Positions 26,129-34,434 of a DNA stretch of 64,000 nucleotides are shown piece after piece (the stretch's first letter is position 1; each line of letters starts with the position of its first letter). Under the pieces are notes generated by a model. It saw nothing but the letters and a program-made list of their open reading frames with translations. It searched no databases and was not told the DNA's origin. The DNA is from JBDRLU01 sp043812795 (lineage in GTDB: Bacteria > Chloroflexota > Dehalococcoidia > Dehalococcoidales > UBA2162), in NCBI GenBank assembly GCA_043812795.1, contig JBDRLU010000033.1, positions 29,285-93,284 of the forward strand, in the 5' to 3' direction. A program made the position numbers and the translations under genes.

Positions 26129-27144
26129 ATGATAGTAGAAATGCGGACCGGGGCCACTAAACGTGAAATAAACGATGTGGTACAGAGGGCCAAGTCACTG
26201 GGGTTTGAAGTCCAGTTGAACCTGGGTACTGATAAAACAGTTGTTGCCATACTGGGCAGTAATACCGGGCAAACATCGACCGATATCTTCGGGGTACTCC
26301 CCGGGGTAGAAACGGTAACCCGGATTATGAAGCCTTATAAACTTGCCTCGCGCGAGTTCAAAGCCGAGGACACTCTGGTTTCTATCGAGGGCATCGAGGT
26401 TGGCGGTAAGCGCGTTGTCGTCATGGCCGGGCCTTGCGCCGTCGAGCGCGAGGAGCAGATGATGGAAGCCGCCCGGGTAGTCAAGAAAGCCGGGGCGAGC
26501 ATCCTGCGTGGCGGGCTTTCAAACCGCGGACTTCTCCCTTCAGCTTTCAAGGATTAGAGAAGGTCGGGCTGGAACTGCTGGCCCGGACTAAAGAAAAGTA
26601 CGGTCTACCGGTGGTGACCGAGGTGGTTGACCCTCATGATGTTAGCCTGGTCTCCAAGTATGCCGATATACTGCAAGTTGGCTCGCGAAGTATGCAGAAC
26701 TTTGCCTTGCTGAAGGCCGTCGGTAAGAGCAAGTGTCCGGTCGTGTTGAAGCGCGGATTTTCCTGTACGGTCACCGAGTGGCTTACTGCGGCCGATTACC
26801 TGCTGGCAGAAGGAGACAACCGGGTCATTCTTTGTGAGAGAGGCATCCGAACGTTTGAGGACAGCACCCGCTTTTCACTGGACATTTCTTCTGTACCCGT
26901 GATTAAGCGGTTCAGTCATTTGCCGTTACTGGTTGACCCCAGCCATGCAGCGGGACATTATGCTCTCGTACCAGCAATAGCGAGAGCGGCGGTGGCGGCC
27001 GGTGCGGATGGCCTTCTTATCGAAGTGCACCCAAATCCGAAGGAAGCCCTGGTAGATGGTCTGCAGTCACTCACTCCTTCGGACTTTGCCCGGTTGATGG
27101 AAGAGCTTAAGCTGATTGCCAAAGCAGTGGGTAGATATATTTAG
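26129..27144 (+). pseudogene. aroF: 3-deoxy-7-phosphoheptulonate (DAHP) synthase, single-base frameshift
   Basis: First enzyme of the shikimate pathway, condensing PEP and erythrose 4-phosphate. The start MIVEMRTGATKREIND opens the ferredoxin-like N-terminal domain of the AroA(beta)/Thermotoga-type enzyme; the barrel begins VVVMAGPCAVEREEQM. After ASILRGG the frame breaks at the GGG run 26513-26515; the second part continues AFKPRTSPFSFQGLE, VLKRGFSCTVTEW and DPSHAAGHYALVP with the metal-binding residues. One additional G gives LRGGAFKPRTSP, the universal family sequence, and a protein of normal length (about 338). Likely functional in the cell, with the break an error in this sequence or a recent slip. 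Confidence 0.87.
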
Positions 27145-27200
27145 TGCCGTAGGGGAATTTTCAATGGGGGGGAGATAATCTGCCTTTGTGAGTATAGCGA

Positions 27201-27231
27201 ATCGGCGGGAGGAATAATTCCTCCCGCCGAT
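27201..27231 (+). terminator. intrinsic terminator after DAHP synthase
   Basis: Perfect palindrome of two 15-base arms around a single base, then TTTCATTTT on the + strand. It lies between the convergent DAHP synthase and E1 beta genes. The T-rich side favours the + direction, but the stem could stop both transcripts. Confidence 0.85.
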
Positions 27232-27253
27232 TTTCATTTTACAGGGGTATGGC

Positions 27254-28240
27254 CTACACCATCTCTTTGACAGTTTTGACGATGTCCTCCACCTGAGGTA
27301 CGACGTACTTTTCCAGTTCGGCACCGTGAGGCAGAGCGATATTCTTGGCGGCTAGCCTCTTGATGGGAGTCTTAAGGCTCTTCACCACCTCAGGGGCGGC
27401 TTCGGTGACGCGGAAGGCAATCTCGCCGGCAAACCCGCCCCGTTTCATGCCGGTATGGGCGATAAGCAGTCGACCGGTCTTCTTGACCGATTTCACGATG
27501 GTTTCTACATCCATAGGGACGAGGCTGCGGAGGTCAACTACCTCGACGCTGATACCCTGTTTGCCCAGGGCTTCTGCCGCAGTGAGAGCTTTGGCCACCA
27601 TAGCGGCGTAGGTTACCAGTGTCACGTCTTTCCCCTGCTTCTTGACAGCGGCTTTACCCAGCGGGACGATGTAATCTTCGGTGGGGACTTCTTCTTTCAT
27701 CGTACCCAGGACCGAGCTCGACAGGTAAATTACCGGGCGATTGTCCCTGATGGCCGCTTTCATTAACCCTTTGGCATCGTAGGGGCTGGCGGGGGCTACT
27801 ACCTTTAATCCGGGGCTATGAACGAGGAGAGCCTCGGCGGAAAGGGCATGGTCAGCCGTAGCGCCCGGGCCGCCGATAGTAGCGTGGATGACCACCGGGA
27901 GCGGGCCTTTATAATTATGTAACTGGTAATAATTGCCCAACTTTAGAAAGATGCCATCCAGACACAACGGAAAGAAGCCAGTGGAGGAAAGAAAAGCGAT
28001 TGGTTTGAGTCCCGTAAGAGCGGCGCCAATCGTCATCTCGACAATAGCTATTTCCACAATGGGAGTATTCCGGACTCTGTCCCGGCCGAAGGCTTCTATT
28101 GCCCCCGGCATTCCGGCAAAAATGCGGAACCGGGTGATATCTTCCCCCCACATGACCACCTTCTTGTCTTTCCGCATCTCTTCGATAATAGCGGAACCCA
28201 TTGCTTCCTGATAACTGAGCATCTGAGTTTTTTCTTTCAT
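27254..28240 (-). CDS. 2-oxoacid (pyruvate/acetoin) dehydrogenase E1, beta subunit
   Basis: A 328-residue transketolase-like beta subunit of a thiamine-dependent dehydrogenase (PdhB/AcoB/BkdB). It begins LSYQEAMGSAIIEEMRKDKKVVMWGED, the typical opening with the TPP-activating Glu, and has ATIGGPGATADHALSAEALL and VDLRSLVPMDVETI. It lies 27 bases downstream of the alpha-subunit gene. No lipoyl E2 or E3 gene is in the neighbourhood, so either these are encoded elsewhere or the pair works in an unusual context. Substrate could be pyruvate, branched 2-oxo acids or acetoin. Confidence 0.85.
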   Translation of the reverse strand: MKEKTQMLSYQEAMGSAIIEEMRKDKKVVMWGEDITRFRIFAGMPGAIEAFGRDRVRNTPIVEIAIVEMTIGAALTGLKPIAFLSSTGFFPLCLDGIFLKLGNYYQLHNYKGPLPVVIHATIGGPGATADHALSAEALLVHSPGLKVVAPASPYDAKGLMKAAIRDNRPVIYLSSSVLGTMKEEVPTEDYIVPLGKAAVKKQGKDVTLVTYAAMVAKALTAAEALGKQGISVEVVDLRSLVPMDVETIVKSVKKTGRLLIAHTGMKRGGFAGEIAFRVTEAAPEVVKSLKTPIKRLAAKNIALPHGAELEKYVVPQVEDIVKTVKEMV

Positions 28241-28267
28241 TAAACTGTCCTCCTCACTCTTCTTTCG

Positions 28268-29257
28268 CTATAGGACATCGACTACGGCATCCTTCACGTA
28301 ATCTTCATACTTGATGCGTGGAATCTTCATCGCCGCCTTAGCGGCCGCATCGAGCTCGGCTTTTATCTCCGCCTCGAGTTTGTTAACGTCCTTGGTGGTG
28401 AGTATTCCCATTTTCATCAATTGTTTCTGGTAGCGCGGCAGTGGGTCTTTCTTCCACCATTTCTCAATCTCGCCCTTGGGGCGGTAAACCTGCGGGTCGC
28501 CTTCCATGTGCGGACCTAAACGATAAGTTTCAGCGGCAATAAAGCTTGGCCCGCCACCCCGGCGGGCTTTGGCGATACACTTCTTCACCAGGTCATACAT
28601 GGCAAGAATATCATTACCATCCACGGCATACGAGGGGATGCCATAACCCCTACCCCGGTCGGAGAAGTCCTTCAGGTTTTTATAGGTCTCACGTCGTGAT
28701 GAAGTACCCATAGCATACTGGTTATTCTGTAAAACGAAGACCGCGGGCAAACCCCAGGCGGAGGCGACGACCATCGCCTCATGAACCGGTCCCCGGCTGG
28801 CGGCACCATCGCCGACCATAATGATAGATACCTGGTCGGTATGTCTCATCTGAGCGGAGAGGGCCGCCCCCAAATAGATGGGGATATCTTCGCCGAGGGT
28901 ATGGCTCCGGCCGAGATTGCCATATTCGGGGTGGATATAATAATAAGTGCCATGGCCGCCGGCTTTTGGCACATCACGGTACATTTCGCAGGCGATGATA
29001 TCCCTGAAGGACAGGCCTTTGGCAAAAAGGGTCAACATCACTCTGGTCCGTATCAGCAGGTAGTCATCCTTTCTCAGGTTGGCCATGATCGCCAGAGATA
29101 TTGCCTCTTCGCCTCTCCCCGGGTGGACGCTAAACATGCCCTCCTTCTCAATGGCGGCCAAGTCATGCATTTTATCAGCGAGGCGCCGGGCAGTGAGTAG
29201 GTTCCGATACAATTCTAACAACGTTTTCTTCGGGATATTAGTCGTAGCTGCTTCCAT
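28268..29257 (-). CDS. 2-oxoacid (pyruvate/acetoin) dehydrogenase E1, alpha subunit
   Basis: TPP-binding subunit. The 329-residue protein has RRLADKMHDL near the N-terminus, HTLGEDIPIYLGAAL, and the TPP motif GDGAASRGPVHEAM followed by FVLQNNQYAMGTSS (GDG...NN form). It probably forms an alpha2beta2 E1 with the next gene. The leader between its promoter (29421-29449) and the ATG is about 155 bases and holds a short ORF and a terminator hairpin, so expression is probably controlled by attenuation. The ribosome site is AAAGGAGGGG. Confidence 0.87.
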   Translation of the reverse strand: MEAATTNIPKKTLLELYRNLLTARRLADKMHDLAAIEKEGMFSVHPGRGEEAISLAIMANLRKDDYLLIRTRVMLTLFAKGLSFRDIIACEMYRDVPKAGGHGTYYYIHPEYGNLGRSHTLGEDIPIYLGAALSAQMRHTDQVSIIMVGDGAASRGPVHEAMVVASAWGLPAVFVLQNNQYAMGTSSRRETYKNLKDFSDRGRGYGIPSYAVDGNDILAMYDLVKKCIAKARRGGGPSFIAAETYRLGPHMEGDPQVYRPKGEIEKWWKKDPLPRYQKQLMKMGILTTKDVNKLEAEIKAELDAAAKAAMKIPRIKYEDYVKDAVVDVL

Positions 29258-29323
29258 TTTCCCCTCCTTTTATTTTAATGGTTATGCTTTTAGCCCGTCT
29301 AATAATTGCTTAAGAAAAAATAA

Positions 29324-29367
29324 AAAGAGGCATTGGAATTTTATGAGAAAGATTCCAATGCCTCTTT
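29324..29367 (-). terminator. terminator hairpin in the E1 alpha leader (attenuator)
   Basis: On the minus strand, perfect 16-base arms (29367-29352 and 29339-29324) around a 12-base loop, then TTATTTTTTC. It could also end M29-gene transcripts, but it lies downstream of a strong promoter at 29421-29449 and upstream of the E1 alpha ATG. The 5' arm lies inside a leader ORF. Confidence 0.75.
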
Positions 29368-29370
29368 CAT
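29341..29370 (-). CDS. putative leader peptide MKEALESFS
   Basis: Nine-codon ORF with a GGGAG ribosome site. Its codons 2-7 form the 5' arm of the terminator hairpin at 29324-29367, and its stop lies just before the 3' arm, so a ribosome here would block hairpin formation. Similar in placement to known leader-peptide attenuators (TnaC/amino-acid operon type), but it is not rich in any one residue. Too short to judge as coding on sequence alone. Confidence 0.4.
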   Translation of the reverse strand: MKEALESFS

Positions 29371-29420
29371 CCGTTCGTCTCCCTAAGCCTGCATTAAAAA
29401 TAATTGGCAATAACAGCACT

Positions 29421-29449
29421 GTTATACTCGAACCGCAGAGTCTTGTCAA
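29421..29449 (-). promoter_or_regulatory. promoter of the E1 alpha/beta operon
   Basis: On the minus strand TTGACA (29449-29444), a 17-base spacer and TATAAC (29426-29421). 19 positions (29420-29440 region) including the spacer CTCTGCGGTTCGAG are identical to the promoter at 32602-32630, implying a shared operator in the spacer. Confidence 0.75.
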
Positions 29450-29491
29450 TAGTTTCGCTAAACCGGGTACCGACGAAACAGACCGTACCTT

Positions 29492-30478
29492 TTATACTTT
29501 TAGCTTCATTTCCCCGTTTTCGATGACGGTAACGTCATCCAGCTTAACATTTCCGCCCGTCATCAGAACATCCTGGTGAATCGTACTGAGTGTCTGGCCA
29601 CCAATGTCATTATTCCGGCCACAGGCAATGTGATAAGTTCCGATGGTAGCGTAATCGGAGGCGTAAGTACCCCGTAGTATCTGGGACAGAATATGGTTTA
29701 TCCCCAGACCTAATTCAGCGGCACAGTTGTTGGCATTTTGGTCAAGCGAAAGCGATTTTTTGAATCTCTCTGCCTGCTCAGCCATGTCAGACCGGATTGA
29801 TTCGAGTTGTACTCTTCCCTTCTTCACTTCGAAACGAATTGGTTTTCGCAAGAGGTATCCCCAGCCTCTGACGGAAGCATCAGCCACCACCACTCCCTCG
29901 GTGCTGCCTTCTACCGGCGCAATAGCAGCCTCACCATAGTCGGGCACGATGCCACCCGATAACGGATGGATAGCAATAGCCTTTCTATCCTTCAGACTCA
30001 TGGTAACATCAGTCCCGTAAGGAGTGGTTATCCTGGCTGTGTTGGCTTTAGTCATCATCTCCGCCAGTTTTTCGCCCCGTTTCTTGACAATCTCGAGGGC
30101 TTCGAAAGAAATCGGGTCTTTTGAATAATAGTCGGTAGCTTCGGTCGGTATCATGTAACGCCTGGTCCCGGCGGCCCGTGCTTCTCTTACCGCAGTGGTG
30201 TGGCCCAAGAAAGAAGCTCTCTCACTGATTTCCAGGACGATATTAGAGGCCTTAATCGCCGCGATAATATTTGGTGGGGGTTCCTGCCCGATATGGTCGG
30301 AAGGTTCCATCGTGGCGACCATCGTCTGTGCTCCCATCGAGCGGCATAGCTCATCAAGAACAAAGGCAATAGACCTGGAACGGGCGAAGGGATGGGTGGC
30401 AATTAGAATATTCTGTCCGGGTTGGATTTTGATAATTTTTTCTAGGATTATCTTGAGGTTTTCTCTTGTGTCAGCCAT
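29492..30478 (-). CDS. M29 aminopeptidase-fold protein (AmpS / NicX-like)
   Basis: A 328-residue member of the thermophilic aminopeptidase (M29) fold group, which also holds the non-heme iron enzyme 2,5-dihydroxypyridine dioxygenase NicX. NCAAELGLGIN, GTYHIACGRNNDIGG and STIHQDVLM provide the Glu and His/His-x-Asp metal ligands in the C-terminal domain. It is shorter than typical AmpS (about 410), and similar in size to NicX, so peptidase activity should not be assumed. It follows the peptide-binding protein gene downstream (108 bases). The ATG at 30478 is preceded by AAAGGAGA. Confidence 0.72.
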   Translation of the reverse strand: MADTRENLKIILEKIIKIQPGQNILIATHPFARSRSIAFVLDELCRSMGAQTMVATMEPSDHIGQEPPPNIIAAIKASNIVLEISERASFLGHTTAVREARAAGTRRYMIPTEATDYYSKDPISFEALEIVKKRGEKLAEMMTKANTARITTPYGTDVTMSLKDRKAIAIHPLSGGIVPDYGEAAIAPVEGSTEGVVVADASVRGWGYLLRKPIRFEVKKGRVQLESIRSDMAEQAERFKKSLSLDQNANNCAAELGLGINHILSQILRGTYASDYATIGTYHIACGRNNDIGGQTLSTIHQDVLMTGGNVKLDDVTVIENGEMKLKV

Positions 30479-30585
30479 ACGTTCTCTCCTTTAAACTTCA
30501 AATGAATTACACGGAACTCTTATCGGGGATGAGGGGCAGGAAGAAGTTGCTCCTACCCCTCAATTTCCTGTTTGCATCCTGGTGT

Positions 30586-32442
30586 CTAGTAACCCATGGA
30601 CTTTTTCAGGTCCTGGTCAATCCAGACAAATTTGGTAAAATCATCCAGATGGTGATGCTGCATCAATCTCTCACCGTGGAAACCTTTCAGCCATGGCCAC
30701 CACATGTCATAGTTCATTGGTAAAGGTAGGATTATTTCCCAAGCTTGCTCAAGGGCTCTCAGGGACGCTTCCTTGAGGTAAGAGTACCGCAGGTCTGTGT
30801 TGGCAATGGTCTCATAGTCGAACAGTTTGTTATAGAGCTCATCCATCTTGGCGTCATTTATCCGGCTGTAGTTACCTGAGGCAACCGACCGGTGGGAGCC
30901 GAGCCGTCCTGAAGCCGAGTTCTTACTGCCGAGATACATCTCATTAAAGGTAAAGCCGCGCCCAAGTGATGTATAGACGCCCTGTTCCTTGGGGTCTATC
31001 TTGAGGGTGACTCCTACTTTAGACCAGTAGTCCGCCACGACGGACAGGAGGTCCACATCGGCTTTGGTACACACTATTTCGGTAGCGAAACCGTTGGGGT
31101 AGCCCGCATCAGCCAGATACTGCTTGGCCTTGTCCGGTTTATAGCTGAAAAGTTCTTTGATATTTTCCGGTAGTTGGTCCACCGGTACGTTGGACTTCGG
31201 GAATACAGGCGAGGCTGGCCACCAGTTCAGTATCGCTTCACCGCCATAGAGGTTCTTGACGATGTTATCGAAGTCGATGGCCATCTGCAGTCCCTGGCGA
31301 ACCTTAATGTCTTTAAAAGGTAGCTCAGTCTTATCTATTCTCCCACAAATCATCTTCCCGCTGGTCTGCTGCGAGGTCATGTACTGCAATACGGGCACCT
31401 GTGCTGTTAGTTCGTCCGCATCGTCTTTAGTAAGGTCATCCAGGTGGTCCACCTTACCGGTGCGGAAGGCCGCTTGCTGGGTAGACCTATCCAGGATAAT
31501 CAACCACTTATAGCCATCTATGTAGGGGAGCTGATTTTCCGGAAAAAGAGGGTCCTTCGCCCAGTAGTTAGGGTTGCGAACATAAGTATATGAGCTTGAG
31601 GGAACGACGTCCACCAGCATGAACGGCCCGCTACCCACAACGTTCCTCCAGTCACTCATATTACCATATTTCTCCACCACTTCTCGCGGTATCGTCCCGA
31701 AGAATTGCAATATGCCCTCCAAAGCGGCGGCTGTCTTCGTTCTTGAATCATTATCGCCCTTGACCACGACCGTGTACTTATCAGTGGCTTCCACCGAAAC
31801 GAACCAGCCGGGGAGGCTTTGGTAGATGCCCCAGGAGGTGGGAGTGGTAAAACCACGGTTGATATTCCAGGCAACGTCCTCGGCTGTCACCTCCCGGCCG
31901 TTAACGAGCCGGCTTGCTTCGCTCTTTGGATTTAGATAGAAATGCACCCCCTTGCGGACATGAATAACAATAGTATCTTCATCAGGACATTCCCAGGCTT
32001 CAGCCAACAGACCGGTACGGTCTGGACCGAGAAAATGGCCGTTTTGGCGGATGAGGAATTCATTCGTACCTAGCGGACCCCTCGTCCAGTCCACGGTTAT
32101 CAGCTCCTCAGTGCAGGCGTTGGAACCGCGGGTACCGGAAATCGTGTTTATCGCATCATCAAAGCCGATTGGCTCGGTTGTGATGAGGCCCTGATACGAC
32201 CCGCCGTACCTCGGCTTTTCCAGGGTCTTTACCACGGGCGTCCCATCGAGCTTGGTAAGTTTAACAGTCCCCATTTCTGTACTAGGTGATATTGGCGTTG
32301 TAGGTGTTGTCGGGGTTGTTGGTGTGGTGGGCGTCGTGGGGGTTGTTGGCGTGGTTGGGGTAGCAGCCGGAGCACAGGAAATTACTAGTAGGGTAGCCAA
32401 AATCAGGCAGCTGACAAGCAACCAGGCAATCCTTCTTTTCAT
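30586..32442 (-). CDS. ABC transporter peptide/nickel-type substrate-binding lipoprotein
   Basis: Family 5 extracellular solute-binding protein (OppA/DppA type). It starts with a signal peptide, MKRRIAWLLVSCLILATLL then lipobox VISC, and the mature protein begins with a run of seven Thr-Thr-Pro units before the folded domain (residues about 60 on). Internal sequence such as ACTEELITVDW and YLADAGYPNGF is typical of the family. The open frame extends to 32496, but the ATG at 32442 follows GGGAGGG and gives the signal peptide directly. No permease or ATPase genes are adjacent, so it is an orphan binding protein or pairs with distant components. The leader has a terminator hairpin. Confidence 0.85.
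   Translation of the reverse strand: MKRRIAWLLVSCLILATLLVISCAPAATPTTPTTPTTPTTPTTPTTPTTPISPSTEMGTVKLTKLDGTPVVKTLEKPRYGGSYQGLITTEPIGFDDAINTISGTRGSNACTEELITVDWTRGPLGTNEFLIRQNGHFLGPDRTGLLAEAWECPDEDTIVIHVRKGVHFYLNPKSEASRLVNGREVTAEDVAWNINRGFTTPTSWGIYQSLPGWFVSVEATDKYTVVVKGDNDSRTKTAAALEGILQFFGTIPREVVEKYGNMSDWRNVVGSGPFMLVDVVPSSSYTYVRNPNYWAKDPLFPENQLPYIDGYKWLIILDRSTQQAAFRTGKVDHLDDLTKDDADELTAQVPVLQYMTSQQTSGKMICGRIDKTELPFKDIKVRQGLQMAIDFDNIVKNLYGGEAILNWWPASPVFPKSNVPVDQLPENIKELFSYKPDKAKQYLADAGYPNGFATEIVCTKADVDLLSVVADYWSKVGVTLKIDPKEQGVYTSLGRGFTFNEMYLGSKNSASGRLGSHRSVASGNYSRINDAKMDELYNKLFDYETIANTDLRYSYLKEASLRALEQAWEIILPLPMNYDMWWPWLKGFHGERLMQHHHLDDFTKFVWIDQDLKKSMGY
32293..32355. repeat. seven 9-bp repeats encoding Thr-Thr-Pro
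   Basis: Seven in-frame 9-base units in the lipoprotein linker, with variable third positions. It is probably a flexible spacer anchoring the binding domain away from the membrane. The copy number may vary between strains. Confidence 0.85.
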
Positions 32443-32503
32443 CTTCCCTCCCTCCTGTTTTAATATATAATGCAGCCCAGTTAGTACAATTTTCACAATA
32501 AAA

Positions 32504-32525
32504 AAGGAGGCATAATAGCCTCCTT
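32504..32525 (-). terminator. terminator hairpin in the substrate-binding-protein leader
   Basis: On the minus strand, two 8-base arms (32525-32518 and 32511-32504) around a 6-base loop, then TTTTATTG. It lies between the promoter at 32602-32630 and the ATG at 32442, and directly follows the stop of a leader ORF. It may also end LUD-gene transcripts. Confidence 0.7.
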
Positions 32526-32550
32526 AAGTAGACTTCTGTTCCCTCCCCAT
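32524..32550 (-). CDS. putative leader peptide MGREQKST
   Basis: Eight-codon ORF preceded by GGGAGGCGAATAA. Its stop codon overlaps the first two bases of the terminator hairpin. Placement is the same as for the ORF at 29341-29370, including the preceding GGGAG(A/G)CGAA and distance from a near-identical promoter. The peptide sequences are not similar. Function unproven. Confidence 0.4.
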   Translation of the reverse strand: MGREQKST

Positions 32551-32601
32551 TTATTCGCCTCCCAGCTTGGTTTTTAAGAAAATTGTATAACGGCTGCAAT
32601 T

Positions 32602-32630
32602 GTTATACTCGAACCGCAGAGCATTGTCAA
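32602..32630 (-). promoter_or_regulatory. promoter of the substrate-binding-protein gene
   Basis: On the minus strand TTGACA (32630-32625), a 17-base spacer and TATAAC (32607-32602). The spacer differs from that at 29421-29449 only in the two bases next to the -35. Confidence 0.75.
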
Positions 32631-32654
32631 TACTTAATTAAGTGTTCCGGGCTG

Positions 32655-33335
32655 TTATATGCCGAGTTCCTCTCCGCAGATGATGACGGTTATTCTATCC
32701 TTTTGCCGTTGCTGCTCGATAATAGTGACAAGTTTGCAGGCCCGTTGCGTCGTATGGCAGTCAACGCAATAGCCGACCTTGGTGCAGGGGAAGGTATGGT
32801 CGCGCCGTTTGCCATGGACAGGCGTGACATAGTTTTGAATCCGGTACATGGCAGCTTCCTGGTCGGGGACGATTTTGTTGATGCCGGCGATAATGATTAC
32901 TTTTTTGGGGCCATATAATAGAGCGGCGACACGGTTGCCCTGCCCGTCGATATTGACCAGTTTGCCGTCCATGGTCAGAGCATTGGTGCTCGATAAGAAA
33001 ACGTCGGCGAGGAGGCTCTCATTTCTGAGTCTCTCCACATCATCATCAGTGAGGTTGGGGACGCGGCGGTCGATGAACCGGTACTCTTTCTTCCGTTTCC
33101 GCAGGGTATCGAGCAGCCCCATTTCTTCAAGGGTCAGTGAGCCGCCATGTGCCACCTTACACCCTTTCGGTATCAGGCTGAGTGCTTTCTTCAGGGCTGC
33201 TTCCCTGGTCTTGACGTAGCAGGCGGTCATGTTATTCTTTTCGAGCGACTTTATCACGCGGGCGGCGAGCGTTTCTTTGTACCATTCTTTAGCCGCAGCA
33301 GCTTTCTGAAATTCGTTCATTCTTAGTTGTGACAT
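32655..33335 (-). CDS. LUD-domain protein (LutC/YkgG-like)
   Basis: A 226-residue single LUD-domain protein (formerly DUF162). GGSLTLEEMGLLDTL, ADVFLSSTNALTMDGKLVNIDGQGNRVAALLYGPKKVIIIAG (in parts) are the core family sequences. LUD proteins are subunits or relatives of the lactate-utilisation complex LutABC, but single-domain members in anaerobes have no settled role. Two cysteine pairs near the C-terminus (CVDCH and an upstream C) may bind metal. The ATG at 33335 has AAGGGGAG. No LutA/LutB partners are adjacent. Confidence 0.8.
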   Translation of the reverse strand: MSQLRMNEFQKAAAAKEWYKETLAARVIKSLEKNNMTACYVKTREAALKKALSLIPKGCKVAHGGSLTLEEMGLLDTLRKRKKEYRFIDRRVPNLTDDDVERLRNESLLADVFLSSTNALTMDGKLVNIDGQGNRVAALLYGPKKVIIIAGINKIVPDQEAAMYRIQNYVTPVHGKRRDHTFPCTKVGYCVDCHTTQRACKLVTIIEQQRQKDRITVIICGEELGI

Positions 33336-33498
33336 TTTTCTCCCCTTCTAAAATAAAATAGTCGTTAATTGATGCCATATTGAGCGGCTACCTGTAGTTA
33401 GAATAGACCCATCTTCATCATCCTCCACGGCAAAAAGTGTTGCTGTTATACTAGCAGGGCTTTGCCCCTCTTTACTTCCGATTCGAGCGGGATACTTG

Positions 33499-34422
33499 TT
33501 ATCTGCGGTTGAGTGCCCAGGGGGTAGGCCCCGCCTTCATTACCTCCCCGGGTAGTTGCCTGCCCAGCAGGTTTTGCACCATTTTCTCACATTCAATCAG
33601 TTTTTCCAAGTCTATCCCGGTAGCGATGCCCATAGCTTCCATCATATTGACGGTATCGGCGGAGGCGATGTTGCCGGTCGCTCCCGGGGCAAAGGGACAG
33701 CCGCCCAGGCCGGCAATGGAGCTATCGAAAATGGTGGCGCCGGCGAGCAGGGCGGCCAGCGTATTAGCCAGGCCCGCCCCGCGGGTATCATGAAAATGGA
33801 GGCGCAGTTTGGTGTTAGACCCCTGGAACTTTTGTAGATAGTCGCGCACCATTTCGCTTACCTGGGACGGGTTGGCCATGCCGGTAGTATCGGCGAGCGA
33901 TAATTCGTGTACCCCCATATTAAGGAACTGGCCGGTGATAGCCTGCACTTTTTGCGGGGGCACCCATCCCTCGATAGGACAGCCGAAGGCGGTGGAGATA
34001 GCGGCGGTAACCGTCAAATGACCGTTTAGCGCCAGCTTAGCCGCTTCCGCCAGCGTCTTCATCGACTCAGCGACTGTCATATTGACATTGCGCTGGTTGT
34101 GGCTCTCGCTGGCCGAAACAACCATCCCGATGTGTTTCACCCCGGCCTGGATAGCCCGCTCGACGCCTCGGGCGTTGGGGACGAGGGCTTCATAGATGAC
34201 ACCCTCTTTTTTCTGGATGCCGGCCATAACTTCGGCGGCATCGGCCAGCTGGGGGATAGCTCTGGGGTGGACGAATGAAGTAGCCTCTATTCTCTTGATG
34301 CCGGTCTCGGAGAGGCGGTCGATAATCTTGATTTTCTGGTCGGTTGGAATGAAACCCGATTCCATCTGGAAGCCATCCCGCGGCCCGACCTCGACAATAG
34401 TTACCTGTTTGGACAAAATCAT
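33499..34422 (-). CDS. hydroxymethylglutaryl-CoA lyase family protein
   Basis: A 307-residue TIM-barrel aldolase of the DRE-TIM group. It starts with VEVGPRDGFQMES, the divalent-metal/substrate Arg-Asp motif, has LHFHDTRGAGLAN with metal-binding His residues, and ends with IAGLGGCPFAPGATGN, the HMG-CoA lyase signature carrying the catalytic Cys. It cleaves 3-hydroxy-3-methylglutaryl-CoA or a similar acyl-CoA to acetyl-CoA and a keto acid, in leucine or aromatic side-chain catabolism. It follows the dockerin gene by 12 bases on the same strand and probably shares its transcript, an odd pairing. Confidence 0.87.
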   Translation of the reverse strand: MILSKQVTIVEVGPRDGFQMESGFIPTDQKIKIIDRLSETGIKRIEATSFVHPRAIPQLADAAEVMAGIQKKEGVIYEALVPNARGVERAIQAGVKHIGMVVSASESHNQRNVNMTVAESMKTLAEAAKLALNGHLTVTAAISTAFGCPIEGWVPPQKVQAITGQFLNMGVHELSLADTTGMANPSQVSEMVRDYLQKFQGSNTKLRLHFHDTRGAGLANTLAALLAGATIFDSSIAGLGGCPFAPGATGNIASADTVNMMEAMGIATGIDLEKLIECEKMVQNLLGRQLPGEVMKAGPTPWALNRR

Positions 34423-34434
34423 AGGCTGTCTCCT

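Noticed and set aside
30530..30570. GC-rich imperfect hairpin after the peptide-binding gene as terminator
   Set aside because: The stem has a mismatch and no T tract on either side.
33361..33470. LUD-gene leader as another leader-ORF attenuator (MMKMGLF frame)
   Set aside because: It has a TATAAC-like -10 and a short ORF, but no convincing -35 and no terminator stem.
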